Shown one piece after another: positions 9,042-17,400 of a DNA stretch of 64,000 bases (position 1 is its first letter; every line of letters starts with the position of its first letter). The notes under the pieces are model-generated. The model ran no database searches. It was not told where the DNA came from and saw only the letters and a program-made list of their open reading frames with translations. The DNA lies in assembly GCA_947648495.1 (NCBI GenBank), contig CANSOA010000002.1:102250-166249 (forward strand), written 5' to 3'. The translations under genes were made by a program, and so were the position numbers. The stretch comes from an uncultured Clostridium sp. Its GTDB lineage: Bacteria; Bacillota; Clostridia; TANB77; CAG-508.

Positions 9042-9070
9042 TTGACAAATTATGTAAATAATTGTATAAT
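9042..9070 (+). promoter_or_regulatory. Sigma-A promoter for abrB-like gene
   Basis: TTGACA, 17 nt, TATAAT, 43 nt before the AbrB start. It rules out the longer reading frame that would begin at 9042. Confidence 0.88.
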
Positions 9071-9113
9071 ATATTATGTAATTATTTTATTAATTAATTT
9101 AGGAGGTTCAAAC

Positions 9114-9416
9114 ATGCAACGGAAAATTGATGCATTAAAAAGATTGGTTATTCCAAGTAAATTTTTTAAGGAGCTAGAATTTACTGAGCAACAAGAGGTA
9201 CAAATATTTATTGAACGTGGGAAACTTTCTATACAAAAGTTTCAAAGAGAAAATTGGCAAGATCAACCCTTTGTTGGAATTGTTCGGTCAATTGATAAAT
9301 CTCACCGAGTGTGTATTCCTATAGAATTTCTTAATCTCTTAGAGAATATACATTCTGGAGATATTGTTAATTTGGAACTCGAAAACACCTCTATTAAAAT
9401 TAAAAAAATATCCTAA
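9114..9416 (+). CDS. AbrB-like transcription factor, two SpoVT/AbrB half-domains
   Basis: A 100-residue protein with two swapped-hairpin AbrB-type segments: RKIDALKRLVIPSKF (3-17) and VRSIDKSHRVCIPIEF (57-72). Such proteins are DNA-binding transition-state or antitoxin-type regulators. AGGAGG lies 7 nt before the ATG at 9114. Codons 3 and 58 are CGG, and in both the AbrB consensus expects arginine, so in the source genome CGG meant Arg. A +1 shift at codon 3 would stop within six codons. Probably acquired. Confidence 0.8.
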   Translation: MQRKIDALKRLVIPSKFFKELEFTEQQEVQIFIERGKLSIQKFQRENWQDQPFVGIVRSIDKSHRVCIPIEFLNLLENIHSGDIVNLELENTSIKIKKIS

Positions 9417-9424
9417 AATTGGAT

Positions 9425-9468
9425 AAAAGAAAGAACACCAAACAAAAAGTAAGGTGTTTTTTCTTTTT
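9425..9468. terminator. Terminator between abrB-like gene and asnB
   Basis: Stem AACACC / GGTGTT flanked by AAAAGAAA / TTTTTTCTTTT, capable of working in both directions. Confidence 0.75.
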
Positions 9469-11315
9469 ATATTTCAATTTCTGGTTGATATTTCTCAAGC
9501 CAAATATTCACTTGAATTAAATATGCCATAAGTTGTGGACCTGTCATTAACTGCCCAAACCATGGTCTGGTAAAAGCTTTTCCGTCAGTTTTAATAATTT
9601 CTAAAATAACCTCTCGATTTAATAATTGATTAATTGGTGCCTCTTTATTCTCCATAATCTTACTTAGCGCATCTCTGACAATCTTGGTATAATTTGGATT
9701 ATGCGTTTTTGGATAAGGGCTTTTCTTTCGATTGATTATTTCCTCAGGCAAAACATTTTTCATCGCGTGCCTCAAAAGTCCCTTTTCTCTTCCCTTATAC
9801 GCCTTCATTTCCCACGGAATATTCCAACAATATTCCACAAGGCGAACATCACAAAATGGAACTCTCACCTCAAATCCATTATACATACTCATTCTGTCTG
9901 TTCGATCCAGTAGTGTTTGCATAAACCAATTGGAAGTCAAATAAATTAATTTTCGCTCTAATTTATTCATTTCACTGTCATTTGGCAAAAATTCTACGTT
10001 ACTCAAAGAATTTTGATACTGTTCATCAATATATTCCTGTAAATTAATCTTTTTAGCAATTTCTGGATGCAACAAATTCTGTCTTTCAAGAATCGCCAGT
10101 GACCACGGAAATGTATTACTTTCTAAACTATCTTTTCGGAAATACCACGGATATCCTCCAAAAATTTCATCTGAACATTCACCTGAAAGCGTCACCTTTG
10201 CATGCTTTTTCACTTCTTTGAAAAATAACAAATATGAAGAATCCACATCCGCCATTCCCGGAAAATCACGCGCAATCATCGCTTCTTCTAAACCTTTGTA
10301 TAATTCTGGTGTGTCTAACACAATTTTATGATGGTCAGTACCGAAATTCTTTTACCATTAAATCGATATAATAATTATCACTATTTGGTTGAAAATCGCT
10401 CTTGACAAAATTCTTATCGTTATCCACATAATCCACTGAAAATGTTGATAACTTTTGGCCAAATTTTTCCTGATAATATTTACTAGCATAAGCTGTTATA
10501 ATACTTGAATCCAAACCACCAGAAAGCAGACAACAAAGTGGAACATCCGAAACGAGTTGTCTTTCAATGGAATCTTTGATAAGAAATCTTAATTTTTCTG
10601 ATGTTGTTTCTAAATCGTCTGTATGTTCTTTTGTCTGTAATTTCCAATATTGGTGCTTTTGAAAGCCATTTTTATTGTACACAATAAAATGCGCTGGTTC
10701 CAATTCTTCAATTCCCTTAAATGGACTAATTCCCGGCGTATGACTTGGTCCAATTCCAAAAAGTTCAGAAATGCCTGTTTTGTCAAGCTTTGGTTTGATA
10801 AGAGGATGTGCAAAAATTGCCTTTACTTCTGAACCAAAAATCAAATGATTTTCTAACTTCGCATAATAAAGAGGCTTAATCCCAAAATGATCTCTCGCAA
10901 CAAATAATTCTTCGGTTTTGCTATTCCAAATCGCAAACGCAAAAATTCCATTTAAATGCTTGCAAACATCTTTCCCATAAAAAATATAACTTTTTAGCAA
11001 AACTTCCGTATCTGAATGTCCATTAAAGTTAAAACCATTGTCTAGCAAGGTCTCTCGCAATTCCTTTGTATTATAAATTTGCCCATTATACACAATGGTG
11101 TATGTAACTTCATCAATCGTGCATGACATCGGCTGTTTTCCATTTTCAATGTCAATAATACTAAGACGTCTATGTCCTAAATTACAATGTTTTTCTAAAA
11201 AAACACCTTCTTCATCTGGACCCCTTTTTGAGAGCATTTTTGTCATATTTCTAATCATCAAATTTTGCTCTGAAATATCTTTTTCGTAATTTACCATTCC
11301 AACAATTCCACACAT
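9467..11315 (-). CDS. asnB: Asparagine synthetase (glutamine-hydrolysing), two frames joined by +1 shift at CGG
   Basis: AsnB makes asparagine from aspartate, glutamine and ATP. Frame 1 (11315) begins MCGIVGMVN with the Ntn nucleophile Cys2 and includes the PP-loop SGGLDSS. It ends two codons after a CGG at 10341-10343. Frame 2 from GGT at 10342 reads GTDHHKIVLDTPELY and carries the rest of the synthetase domain (LSGECSDEIFGGY, DRMSMYNGFEVRVPFCD) to 9467. Skipping the C gives KEF-GTDHH, the family's conserved Gly-Thr, and a 615-residue protein of normal size. The frame-2 ATG (10321) has no ribosome binding site. The gene has a promoter and a hairpin leader. Alternative: pseudogene. Confidence 0.85.
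10341..10343 (-). other. Putative +1 recoding site (CGG to GGT) in asnB
   Basis: Context GAA TTT CGG TAC TGA in frame 0; reading TTT, skipping C, then GGT ACT GAC restores the frame at a conserved glycine. Confidence 0.7.
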
Positions 11316-11457
11316 AAAAAAACTCCTTTAAAATATCATTATTAATATTTTATGCAAGGAGTTTTCAATCTATGACAATTTTCTCTTCTTTCTTAAAAAA
11401 CAGCAAATTTAGTAGAAATTTGACCTATTTTTATAAAATTTCTATCAAAATCCTCTA
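11316..11457 (-). promoter_or_regulatory. asnB leader with ribosome-binding-site-masking hairpin
   Basis: The 140-nt leader has a first hairpin (TAGAAATTT / AAATTTCTA) and a second whose arms AAAACTCCTT and AAGGAGTTTT pair, with an inner AAAATAT / ATATTTT helix. The second arm is the asnB Shine-Dalgarno sequence and runs into seven Ts before the ATG, so it could mask translation or act as a terminator. No T-box consensus was found. Confidence 0.6.
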
Positions 11458-11463
11458 ACTTTC

Positions 11464-11492
11464 ATTATACCATATTTTATGCATTATGTCAA
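11464..11492 (-). promoter_or_regulatory. asnB promoter
   Basis: TTGACA, 17 nt, TATAAT on the minus strand. It lies inside a repeat (11447-11532) that resembles the region upstream of asp23 (37892-37979). Confidence 0.85.
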
Positions 11493-11594
11493 TTTGACAA
11501 ATTCTCAAAAATATGCTCTCACTTGATTTTACTTAACTTCCATACTTTTTTACAGCAAGACTGTCCCCGTCCCCAAATCAAAAATCAAAAAAGA

Positions 11595-11628
11595 AAAAAA
11601 CGCATATTAGCTTAATACACGTTTTTTG
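11595..11628 (-). terminator. Terminator after xerD
   Basis: Stem AAAAAACG / CGTTTTTT with an inner TATTA / TAATA pairing, and a T-run on the minus strand. Confidence 0.7.
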
Positions 11629-11635
11629 AATTTTT

Positions 11636-12517
11636 TTACGCACGCGGATGTGCTTTATTATAAATATCTTTCAAATTTTCATTTTTAAATTGCATATAAA
11701 CTTGTGTTGATGAAATATCTGAATGCCCTAACATGGTTTGAATCGATTTTAAATCTGCTCCATTTCTTAATAAATGAGTAGCAAATGAATGTCTTAAAAC
11801 ATGTGGTGTGATGTCTTTTGAAATATGCGCTTGTTCTTTATAATATTTTACAATCTTCCAGAAACCTTGTCTGGTAAGTCTTTTTCCATTGATGTTTACA
11901 AAAAGTGCTTTGTCATTCTCGTCTTTAATTAGAACTGGTCTTGCTTTTTCTATATATTCTACCAAAGCTTGTAAAGACATAGAACCTAATGGAATATTTC
12001 TTTTATTGCTTCCACTGTTACATGCAACATAACTTTCTTCTACATTTACATCTGTAATATCCAAAGAAATTATTTCTGTAACTCTCATTCCTGTAGCATA
12101 AGCAAATTCAAGCATCGCTTTGTCACGAATTCCTTTTAAGTCAATATTACTTGGTTGATTTAATAATAATTCAACTTCTTTTGCTGTTAAAACACTTGGA
12201 ATTTTTTTCTCTACTTTTGGTGAATGAATTCCTTCTGTTGGGTCATTTTTTATTTTCTTTATACGTATTAAATATTGATAAAAAGCACGTATGGTTGCTA
12301 AATTTCTGGAAATCGTTGATGGCTTTTTACCTACTTTTGACAAGTACTTTAAATATTTATTTAATTGTTCGTCATCTACTTTTAAATAATTTAATTTATT
12401 TTTGTCTATGTAAGTTTGATATTGTAAAATATCTCTTTTGTATGATTGCAACGTATTGTTTGACAATTTTTTATCGTTTTGTAAAAATTCTAAAAAAAGT
12501 TTAATTTGTTTATCCAT
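11636..12517 (-). CDS. xerD: Site-specific tyrosine recombinase XerD
   Basis: A 293-residue XerC/XerD-type recombinase that resolves chromosome dimers at dif. All catalytic residues are visible: R145 (ATGMRVTEI), K172, H239 and R242 (HVLRHSFATH), H265 (LGHSDIS) and nucleophile Y274. The N-terminal SAM-like core-binding domain covers 1-95. The ATG at 12517 (MDKQIKLFLEF) fits the family; a longer reading frame lacks support. Upstream lie spoIIM and an endonuclease Q gene, an order resembling the Bacillus yqxK-spoIIM-ripX neighbourhood, so this is a core xerD rather than a mobile integrase. Confidence 0.9.
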   Translation of the reverse strand: MDKQIKLFLEFLQNDKKLSNNTLQSYKRDILQYQTYIDKNKLNYLKVDDEQLNKYLKYLSKVGKKPSTISRNLATIRAFYQYLIRIKKIKNDPTEGIHSPKVEKKIPSVLTAKEVELLLNQPSNIDLKGIRDKAMLEFAYATGMRVTEIISLDITDVNVEESYVACNSGSNKRNIPLGSMSLQALVEYIEKARPVLIKDENDKALFVNINGKRLTRQGFWKIVKYYKEQAHISKDITPHVLRHSFATHLLRNGADLKSIQTMLGHSDISSTQVYMQFKNENLKDIYNKAHPRA

Positions 12518-12592
12518 GATTATACCCCATTCCTTTATATTTACATAAGACATATCTATATTATCAGATTTTTCCAAAAATGTAAAGGGTTT

Positions 12593-13208
12593 TTAGAAAA
12601 ATTTTTTAAAAAATATTAAAAAATTTGTAGAAATGTAAACTTCAATAAAACTAGCCATGATTGACACTACAAGTGTAATTAGCATAATAATTGTATGTCT
12701 TAAAAATTCTACCTTCATATTTACATATTTATCTTGTCGTAAATTTTTATATAACTTAATTCCACTATTGGATAACATAAAAATCATGGGCAAAAAAATT
12801 AGGTTTTGTAATAATAATGATAATACAGCAAAAATGCTACCGAGACTTCACTCCTAGTGTAGCAATCATGGCTGATACTGTATATCCGATGGAAAATCCT
12901 TTATAAATGATGACAATATAAATCAGAAAACTTCCTAAAATCGTGCAACCCAAAAACCAGATGAGAGCAACAAATATGACATTTTGCTTCATACTTTGCG
13001 TTAAAATAACCGTTTTATTAATGTCATCTGATTTTTTTATGTTCTCTTTTAAAGAATTAACGTAAGATCCGATTTCTTCCATCTGCATTTCATTTGCATA
13101 ATTGATGAACGCAATTCCTGCAATAATGCCTATACAAAACAAAAACATTAACATAAGAAAACTTTTTTTATTATTTTTTAGGTAATAAGAAAATACACTT
13201 TTATTCAT
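12593..13208 (-). CDS. spoIIM: Stage II sporulation protein M, two frames joined by +1 shift at CGG
   Basis: SpoIIM is a membrane component of the SpoIIDMP machine that drives engulfment. Frame 1 from the ATG at 13208 (GGAAGAGG upstream) encodes MNKSVFSYYLKNNKKSF and membrane segments including FLIYIVIIYKGFSIGYTVSAMIATLGVKS. It stops one codon after a CGG at 12840-12842. Frame 2 from GGT reads GSIFAVLSLLLQNLIFLPMIF and has the remaining membrane helices to 12593. Joined, the product is 204 residues with about five helices, normal for SpoIIM. The separate halves would lack a complete fold. Confidence 0.8.
12840..12842 (-). other. Putative +1 recoding site (CGG to GGT) in spoIIM
   Basis: Context AAG TCT CGG TAG in frame 0: CGG is immediately followed by a stop. 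Reading TCT, skipping C, then GGT AGC ATT restores the frame. Confidence 0.68.
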
Positions 13209-13256
13209 AGACCTCTTCCTTTTTCTATTTTTAAGTGTATTCATGTATTCTCTATT

Positions 13257-14444
13257 TTATTCTACTTTTCCGTAAACTCCGCCTCCTCCTTCTACGATGT
13301 GCATTTTGCCTTCTCTGGCTAAAATAATCTGCTCTGCAATCTTGCTTCCAACAACTGCTTCTATATCATCTTTGGAAATTTTATGTAATATTGTCATTTC
13401 TGTATTAAAATGGTTGAGTAATTTGTCTATCGTTCTGCTTCCTAAGCCAGGAATGAAACTAAGCGGGATTTGGTAAACATATTGAGGTCGAAAATCTGGA
13501 CTTTTGTTTTTTTCTTTATCTTTAATCATCTCAATTCGGTCAAAAACACCCATTGTTATAATTTTGCTATCACAAGAATCACATTTGGTAACTGGCACGG
13601 TTCCTTCAATTCTTTTATCACAAACTTCGCAATAGGTTCTGTGATATTTGCCAAGTTTGGGGTCTAATCCATAATTGGCTACAATTTTGCGCCCACCTTC
13701 ATTTTTTAAAGCTTTGCAAAATTCTGCAAAACTAATCTCTTGCAATTGTATTTTATTGTATTCTCTGGCGATTTTAGGAAGAGAATGGGCGTCTGAATTG
13801 GTGAGAAAAGTTTTGGTTTCTAGTTCTGAAATCTGATCCGCTAAAAAAGTGTCAGAACTCAAACCAAGCTCGATAGCTGGAATTTTGTCATATTTCTCTT
13901 GAAAAATTCGTCTTAAAGAAGCTGTACAATTTCCATAAAAACTTTTGTGTGGTGTAAAACAATGAGCTGGAATTAGAATTCCATTGTATTTTTCTACAAT
14001 GTCGATTAATTCATAAGCTGAAATATTGGCTCTTTGCGAACTAAGCGTTATATTTTTGATATGCGTAGCCATTTCATTGGAAAATGCTTTAATATCATTT
14101 AAGGTTGGAAAATAGCATAAATTATGCGCACTTCCTGTCTTTCCTTCATCATTTATTTCCGCTGTTTCAATTTCACTTCCCAAAATAATGCAAACTTTAT
14201 TTTGATAAATAATGCCACCATCTGGAATTTCAAATGCTTCTCCGTTTTTTAAGAATTCTTCGATGTCTTCTATGACATATGGTGATGCACAATCAATAAT
14301 TCCCACTATTTGAATTCCTTTTTTTTCAGCACATTCTTTGGCGATATTAGCAAAATTCAAACTTTTTGCCCCTGTTATTTTGATTGGTTTTCCTTTTTCA
14401 CTCCTGCCAATATGTACATGTAAATCTGCAAATACTTCATACAT
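13257..14444 (-). CDS. Endonuclease Q family PHP-domain nuclease
   Basis: A 395-residue protein with an N-terminal PHP metal-dependent nuclease domain (FADLHVHIG at 5-13; NSDAHS later), a zinc ribbon (CEVCDKR then CDSCDSK, about 272-300) and a C-terminal helix-hairpin-helix region (IPGLGSRTIDKLL). This is the EndoQ (YqxK-like) layout; characterised members cut 5' of deaminated bases. It overlaps the upstream glycosidase gene by one base (TAATG) and precedes spoIIM. Confidence 0.87.
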   Translation of the reverse strand: MYEVFADLHVHIGRSEKGKPIKITGAKSLNFANIAKECAEKKGIQIVGIIDCASPYVIEDIEEFLKNGEAFEIPDGGIIYQNKVCIILGSEIETAEINDEGKTGSAHNLCYFPTLNDIKAFSNEMATHIKNITLSSQRANISAYELIDIVEKYNGILIPAHCFTPHKSFYGNCTASLRRIFQEKYDKIPAIELGLSSDTFLADQISELETKTFLTNSDAHSLPKIAREYNKIQLQEISFAEFCKALKNEGGRKIVANYGLDPKLGKYHRTYCEVCDKRIEGTVPVTKCDSCDSKIITMGVFDRIEMIKDKEKNKSPDFRPQYVYQIPLSFIPGLGSRTIDKLLNHFNTEMTILHKISKDDIEAVVGSKIAEQIILAREGKMHIVEGGGGVYGKVE

Positions 14445-15613
14445 TAGTCTTCGTCCTCCCCTAATTTGCTTGCTACAACACTATGGTCTCCATCGTCGCT
14501 TTCATCTTTTGTGACAATAAATCCAGTTGAGATTGGTCTTGTTTTATGGGCTCCTGTGCTATCGATTGGATCATTGACAATCGTGTTGCCTACCACTAAT
14601 ACACTAGAGGTTCCCCCATCTAAATTGGCGGCATTGTAGGCACCGTAGTCTTGTAAAACATCAATCAAATCATCCATATCGGCTCCCGGTTTTGAGGCAG
14701 TTCTTCCATCGACTACTAAAAATAGCACTATTCCATCTTTTCTTTGCGCAATTGCAGTTCTTGGCGCAGTTCCCCAACCACCATTTCCAACAACAGAGGA
14801 AGCTTTTCCATTAACAATCAAAAATGGTCCAAAAGTTACGGCATCTCGAATATCTTTTGCTTTTGCCTCTTTGACACTTACTTTTGAAGTTAAAATTAAT
14901 TTATTATCTCTTGTAAATCCTATAATTCCGCCAGCCCCAGAATAGGCGGCTCTTGAGGTATACTCCCAATTGCAAATACTGACCCCTAGTGGTGAACCTC
15001 CTGTGCTATTGAAGTTTGGGTCATCAAAACCGCCACCATTGACGGCTAAAATGGCATCATGATCCTCTGCCATAGTGGTTAAATATTGCCCAGATACACC
15101 AAGTTGCTTGGTACAAACTGTTTGAATTCTGGCTGGGTCATAAACTGCTACTAAATAGCCAGAAAATTTCTTTTTGTTGATTTCTATAATTTTATAATCG
15201 TTGTTTTTTGGGTCACGCTCTAAAATTTGTCGTTCAAATTCATTTTCATATTCTGTGACTTTATTGCTTGCAAAATGAATCATATTGGTGTCTGTATCTT
15301 CTGCAATTTCAATCACTTTGTTTCTGTTTAATACATCATTTATAACATCTTCATCATAAAACCAAGTTGCATAATATTGATGTGTCATAGTTGTCATGGC
15401 TGTTGTAATGAGCCATTCTCTGAAATTTTTCCAAGGTCCATATAACAATCCTAATCCTGTTACAATTCCGATGGAACCTACTATAAATAATCCTGCAAAA
15501 AATCTTTTTAATTTGATATGCCCTTGTTTTTTATTTTGTTTTCTCTCTCGTTTACTTCGTTTTAATTCTGCTCTTTCACTTTTGATCGCTTTGTCAATTG
15601 TACTCATTCTCAT
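14444..15613 (-). CDS. Membrane-anchored phosphodiester glycosidase (NAGPA domain)
   Basis: A 389-residue protein with a basic cytoplasmic N-terminus, one membrane segment (about 39-61) and a large external NAGPA-type domain (about 160-375). Typical motifs are AVNGGGFDD, RTAIAQRKDG, LVVDGR and NLDGGTSSVLV. NAGPA proteins remove GlcNAc or related groups from phosphodiesters; in Firmicutes they often act at the cell wall or exopolysaccharide, which is inferred here. AAAGGA lies 11 nt before the ATG. It is translationally coupled to the endonuclease Q gene. Confidence 0.85.
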   Translation of the reverse strand: MRMSTIDKAIKSERAELKRSKRERKQNKKQGHIKLKRFFAGLFIVGSIGIVTGLGLLYGPWKNFREWLITTAMTTMTHQYYATWFYDEDVINDVLNRNKVIEIAEDTDTNMIHFASNKVTEYENEFERQILERDPKNNDYKIIEINKKKFSGYLVAVYDPARIQTVCTKQLGVSGQYLTTMAEDHDAILAVNGGGFDDPNFNSTGGSPLGVSICNWEYTSRAAYSGAGGIIGFTRDNKLILTSKVSVKEAKAKDIRDAVTFGPFLIVNGKASSVVGNGGWGTAPRTAIAQRKDGIVLFLVVDGRTASKPGADMDDLIDVLQDYGAYNAANLDGGTSSVLVVGNTIVNDPIDSTGAHKTRPISTGFIVTKDESDDGDHSVVASKLGEDED

Positions 15614-15647
15614 TTGTTAATCTATCCTTTCAAGATATGTTTCTTAC

Positions 15648-15680
15648 AAAATGCGGGCGATTTCTCATCGCCCCTACCCT
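15648..15680. repeat. REP-like palindrome
   Basis: Stem GGGCGAT / ATCGCCC with a short loop, flanked by GTAGGGG on the minus strand. A degenerate relative lies at 2948-2982 (GCAGGCGATTGAGAATCCC). Confidence 0.5.
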
Positions 15681-15831
15681 TTTTATTGTATCTGATTTTT
15701 TCATTTTTGTCTATACTTTATAAAAAAATACATCAAAAATTCACAAATTTTGTCATATTTTGATGCAAAACATTGACTTTATTTTTATTTTTTAGTATAG
15801 TTAAAGAAATAATTATGAGGGGGAAATTTTT

Positions 15832-16695
15832 ATGAACGATTTAATGTCACTTTTATTCAAAACAAACGCTTTCAAAATATGTGAAGAAAATAAACCATTT
15901 TGGTATACATCTGGTAAAATTGGTCCATATTTTGTTAATACTCATTTCCTTTACGGAAGTACAGAATCTGCGCAACAACTTCTTGATTTCATTGATTTGC
16001 AACTAGAAACTGTGCCGAAAGACTTAATTCCAGGTAATCTTTTTGAAAAAGTTTTAAAGCAATATGAGAGCAATGAAATATATAAAACTGTCGTAAATAA
16101 TTTGAAAGATTTTATCCAAGCTAAAATCGATTTATCAGTTATCGACTACATTTCTGGTGGTGAAAGACGTGATTGGTATTTTTCAATTATCATCGCCTAT
16201 TTACTTGGAAAACCACATATCACAATTTACAAAGATTTATCTGCAGTTGTTAATACCTGCGATTTTGAAGAAGCTACTCCAGTTACTAATTTATCTGGCA
16301 AACGTGTCTTACATATTGCAGACTTAATTACAATCGCCTCTAGCTATCTTCGCTCATGGATTCCTGCTATTAAAGCTTTGGATGCAAATATCGTAACAAG
16401 TATCGCTGTTGTAGACAGAATGCAAGGTGGCGACCAAGTACTAAATAATCTTGGAATTCGTTCTTTATCTTTACTTCAAATTAATGAGAATTTATTTCAA
16501 AAAGCAAAAGAATTAGGCATCATTAATGACGCACAACTAGAAATGCTAAATGATTTTGCTGAAAATCCAGATAAATGCATGCGTGAATTTTTAATCAAAC
16601 ATCCGGAATTTTTAGAAAACGCACTTCATTCAGAAGATTCAAAAACAGCAAAAAGAGCGAAACTTTGTAAAGACCAAAACTTATATAACTTATAA
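15832..16695 (+). CDS. PyrE-like phosphoribosyltransferase
   Basis: A 287-residue protein resembling orotate phosphoribosyltransferase, longer than classical PyrE (about 200). It has SGKIGPYFVNT (27-37), the substrate-side motif SGGERRDWYFSIIIAYLL and a PRPP-loop-like KRVLHIADLITIASSYL, in which the usual DDxxTTG acidic pair is altered. It may be an authentic OPRTase variant or a salvage/regulatory PRTase. The rest of the pyr pathway is not nearby. The ATG is preceded by GAGGGGG. Confidence 0.72.
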   Translation: MNDLMSLLFKTNAFKICEENKPFWYTSGKIGPYFVNTHFLYGSTESAQQLLDFIDLQLETVPKDLIPGNLFEKVLKQYESNEIYKTVVNNLKDFIQAKIDLSVIDYISGGERRDWYFSIIIAYLLGKPHITIYKDLSAVVNTCDFEEATPVTNLSGKRVLHIADLITIASSYLRSWIPAIKALDANIVTSIAVVDRMQGGDQVLNNLGIRSLSLLQINENLFQKAKELGIINDAQLEMLNDFAENPDKCMREFLIKHPEFLENALHSEDSKTAKRAKLCKDQNLYNL

Positions 16696-16735
16696 AATGA
16701 AAGCGGAAAGGTTAATCTCCTTTCCGCTTTCATTT
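16695..16735 (+). terminator. Terminator after PyrE-like gene
   Basis: Perfect 17-bp stem AAATGAAAGCGGAAAGG / CCTTTCCGCTTTCATTT, then TTTTCAC. Confidence 0.9.
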
Positions 16736-16746
16736 TTCACTTTATT

Positions 16747-17241
16747 TTACATCGTCTGCTGAATTTGCAATTCTCCAACTTCTTGGGCACGATTGTTTTC
16801 ATCGTAATATATTACCTTATATTCATCTTCCATTTTTTCTAGCCTGAAGGTTCCAACTGTTTTTATATTTTCTTCCTGATCTTTTAGTTTTTGAATATTG
16901 ATTTGATATATCCCTTCTTGGAAATTCCCTGCTTCGTCTTGAGTTTCCTCAATGATTAGATTTTGTTTTAAAAATTCAATTACAACATTACTATTATACA
17001 ATTCTGAAATATTTCGATTACTTGCTTTTGCTTCATTATTAAGTTCAATAAATTTTTGCGTGACTTTGTAATTAATTCTTTCTAAAACATCTTCTTTGCT
17101 ATATTCTGTCTCCACTTGAGCTACTCGATTTAACACACCATTTTTGCCAACAATTTTATTAATCACCACACCTGCAATCGCAATGACTATAATAATTAGC
17201 AACACTAAAACTTGATAAGCAAATCCATTTTCTTTCCCCAT
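16747..17241 (-). CDS. Pilin-like single-pass membrane protein, unknown function
   Basis: A 164-residue protein with a short N-terminus, one hydrophobic helix (about 8-28, QVLVLLIIIVIAIAGVVIN) followed by a charged external domain. The NGVLNRVAQVETEYSKEDVLERI stretch after the helix resembles the post-helix region of the pilins at 51.4 and 59.0 kb, so a diverged prepilin-like protein is possible, though the N-terminal GxxL/F cleavage motif is imperfect. It stands alone on the minus strand with no pilus genes adjacent. Confidence 0.6.
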   Translation of the reverse strand: MGKENGFAYQVLVLLIIIVIAIAGVVINKIVGKNGVLNRVAQVETEYSKEDVLERINYKVTQKFIELNNEAKASNRNISELYNSNVVIEFLKQNLIIEETQDEAGNFQEGIYQINIQKLKDQEENIKTVGTFRLEKMEDEYKVIYYDENNRAQEVGELQIQQTM

Positions 17242-17400
17242 TTATATAGTCCTTTCTTTTTCGACATATTTCTTATGTATTGTACTATTTTTTGTTTTAA
17301 AAAGCAAGAGGATTTTTGATTTTTGTTAGATTTATACAAAAATCCTAAGATTTTACTTAAGTATTCACCATTAATAAAGAAGAAGCCAATGACTTCTCCT

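Noticed and set aside
9042..9113. Longer start for the AbrB-like protein
   Set aside because: The upstream codons overlap a perfect promoter, and AGGAGG is correctly spaced for the ATG at 9114.
9467..10321. Second halves of the split genes as separate proteins with their own starts
   Set aside because: The first ATGs in the second frames lack ribosome binding sites and leave out conserved residues that are encoded in the same frame immediately after the CGG.
11316..11457. T-box riboswitch upstream of asnB
   Set aside because: The conserved T-box sequence and specifier-loop architecture are absent, and the leader is too short.
11636..12517. Mobile-element integrase
   Set aside because: Length, motifs and neighbours (spoIIM, endonuclease Q) match the chromosomal XerD; no attachment sites or phage genes nearby.
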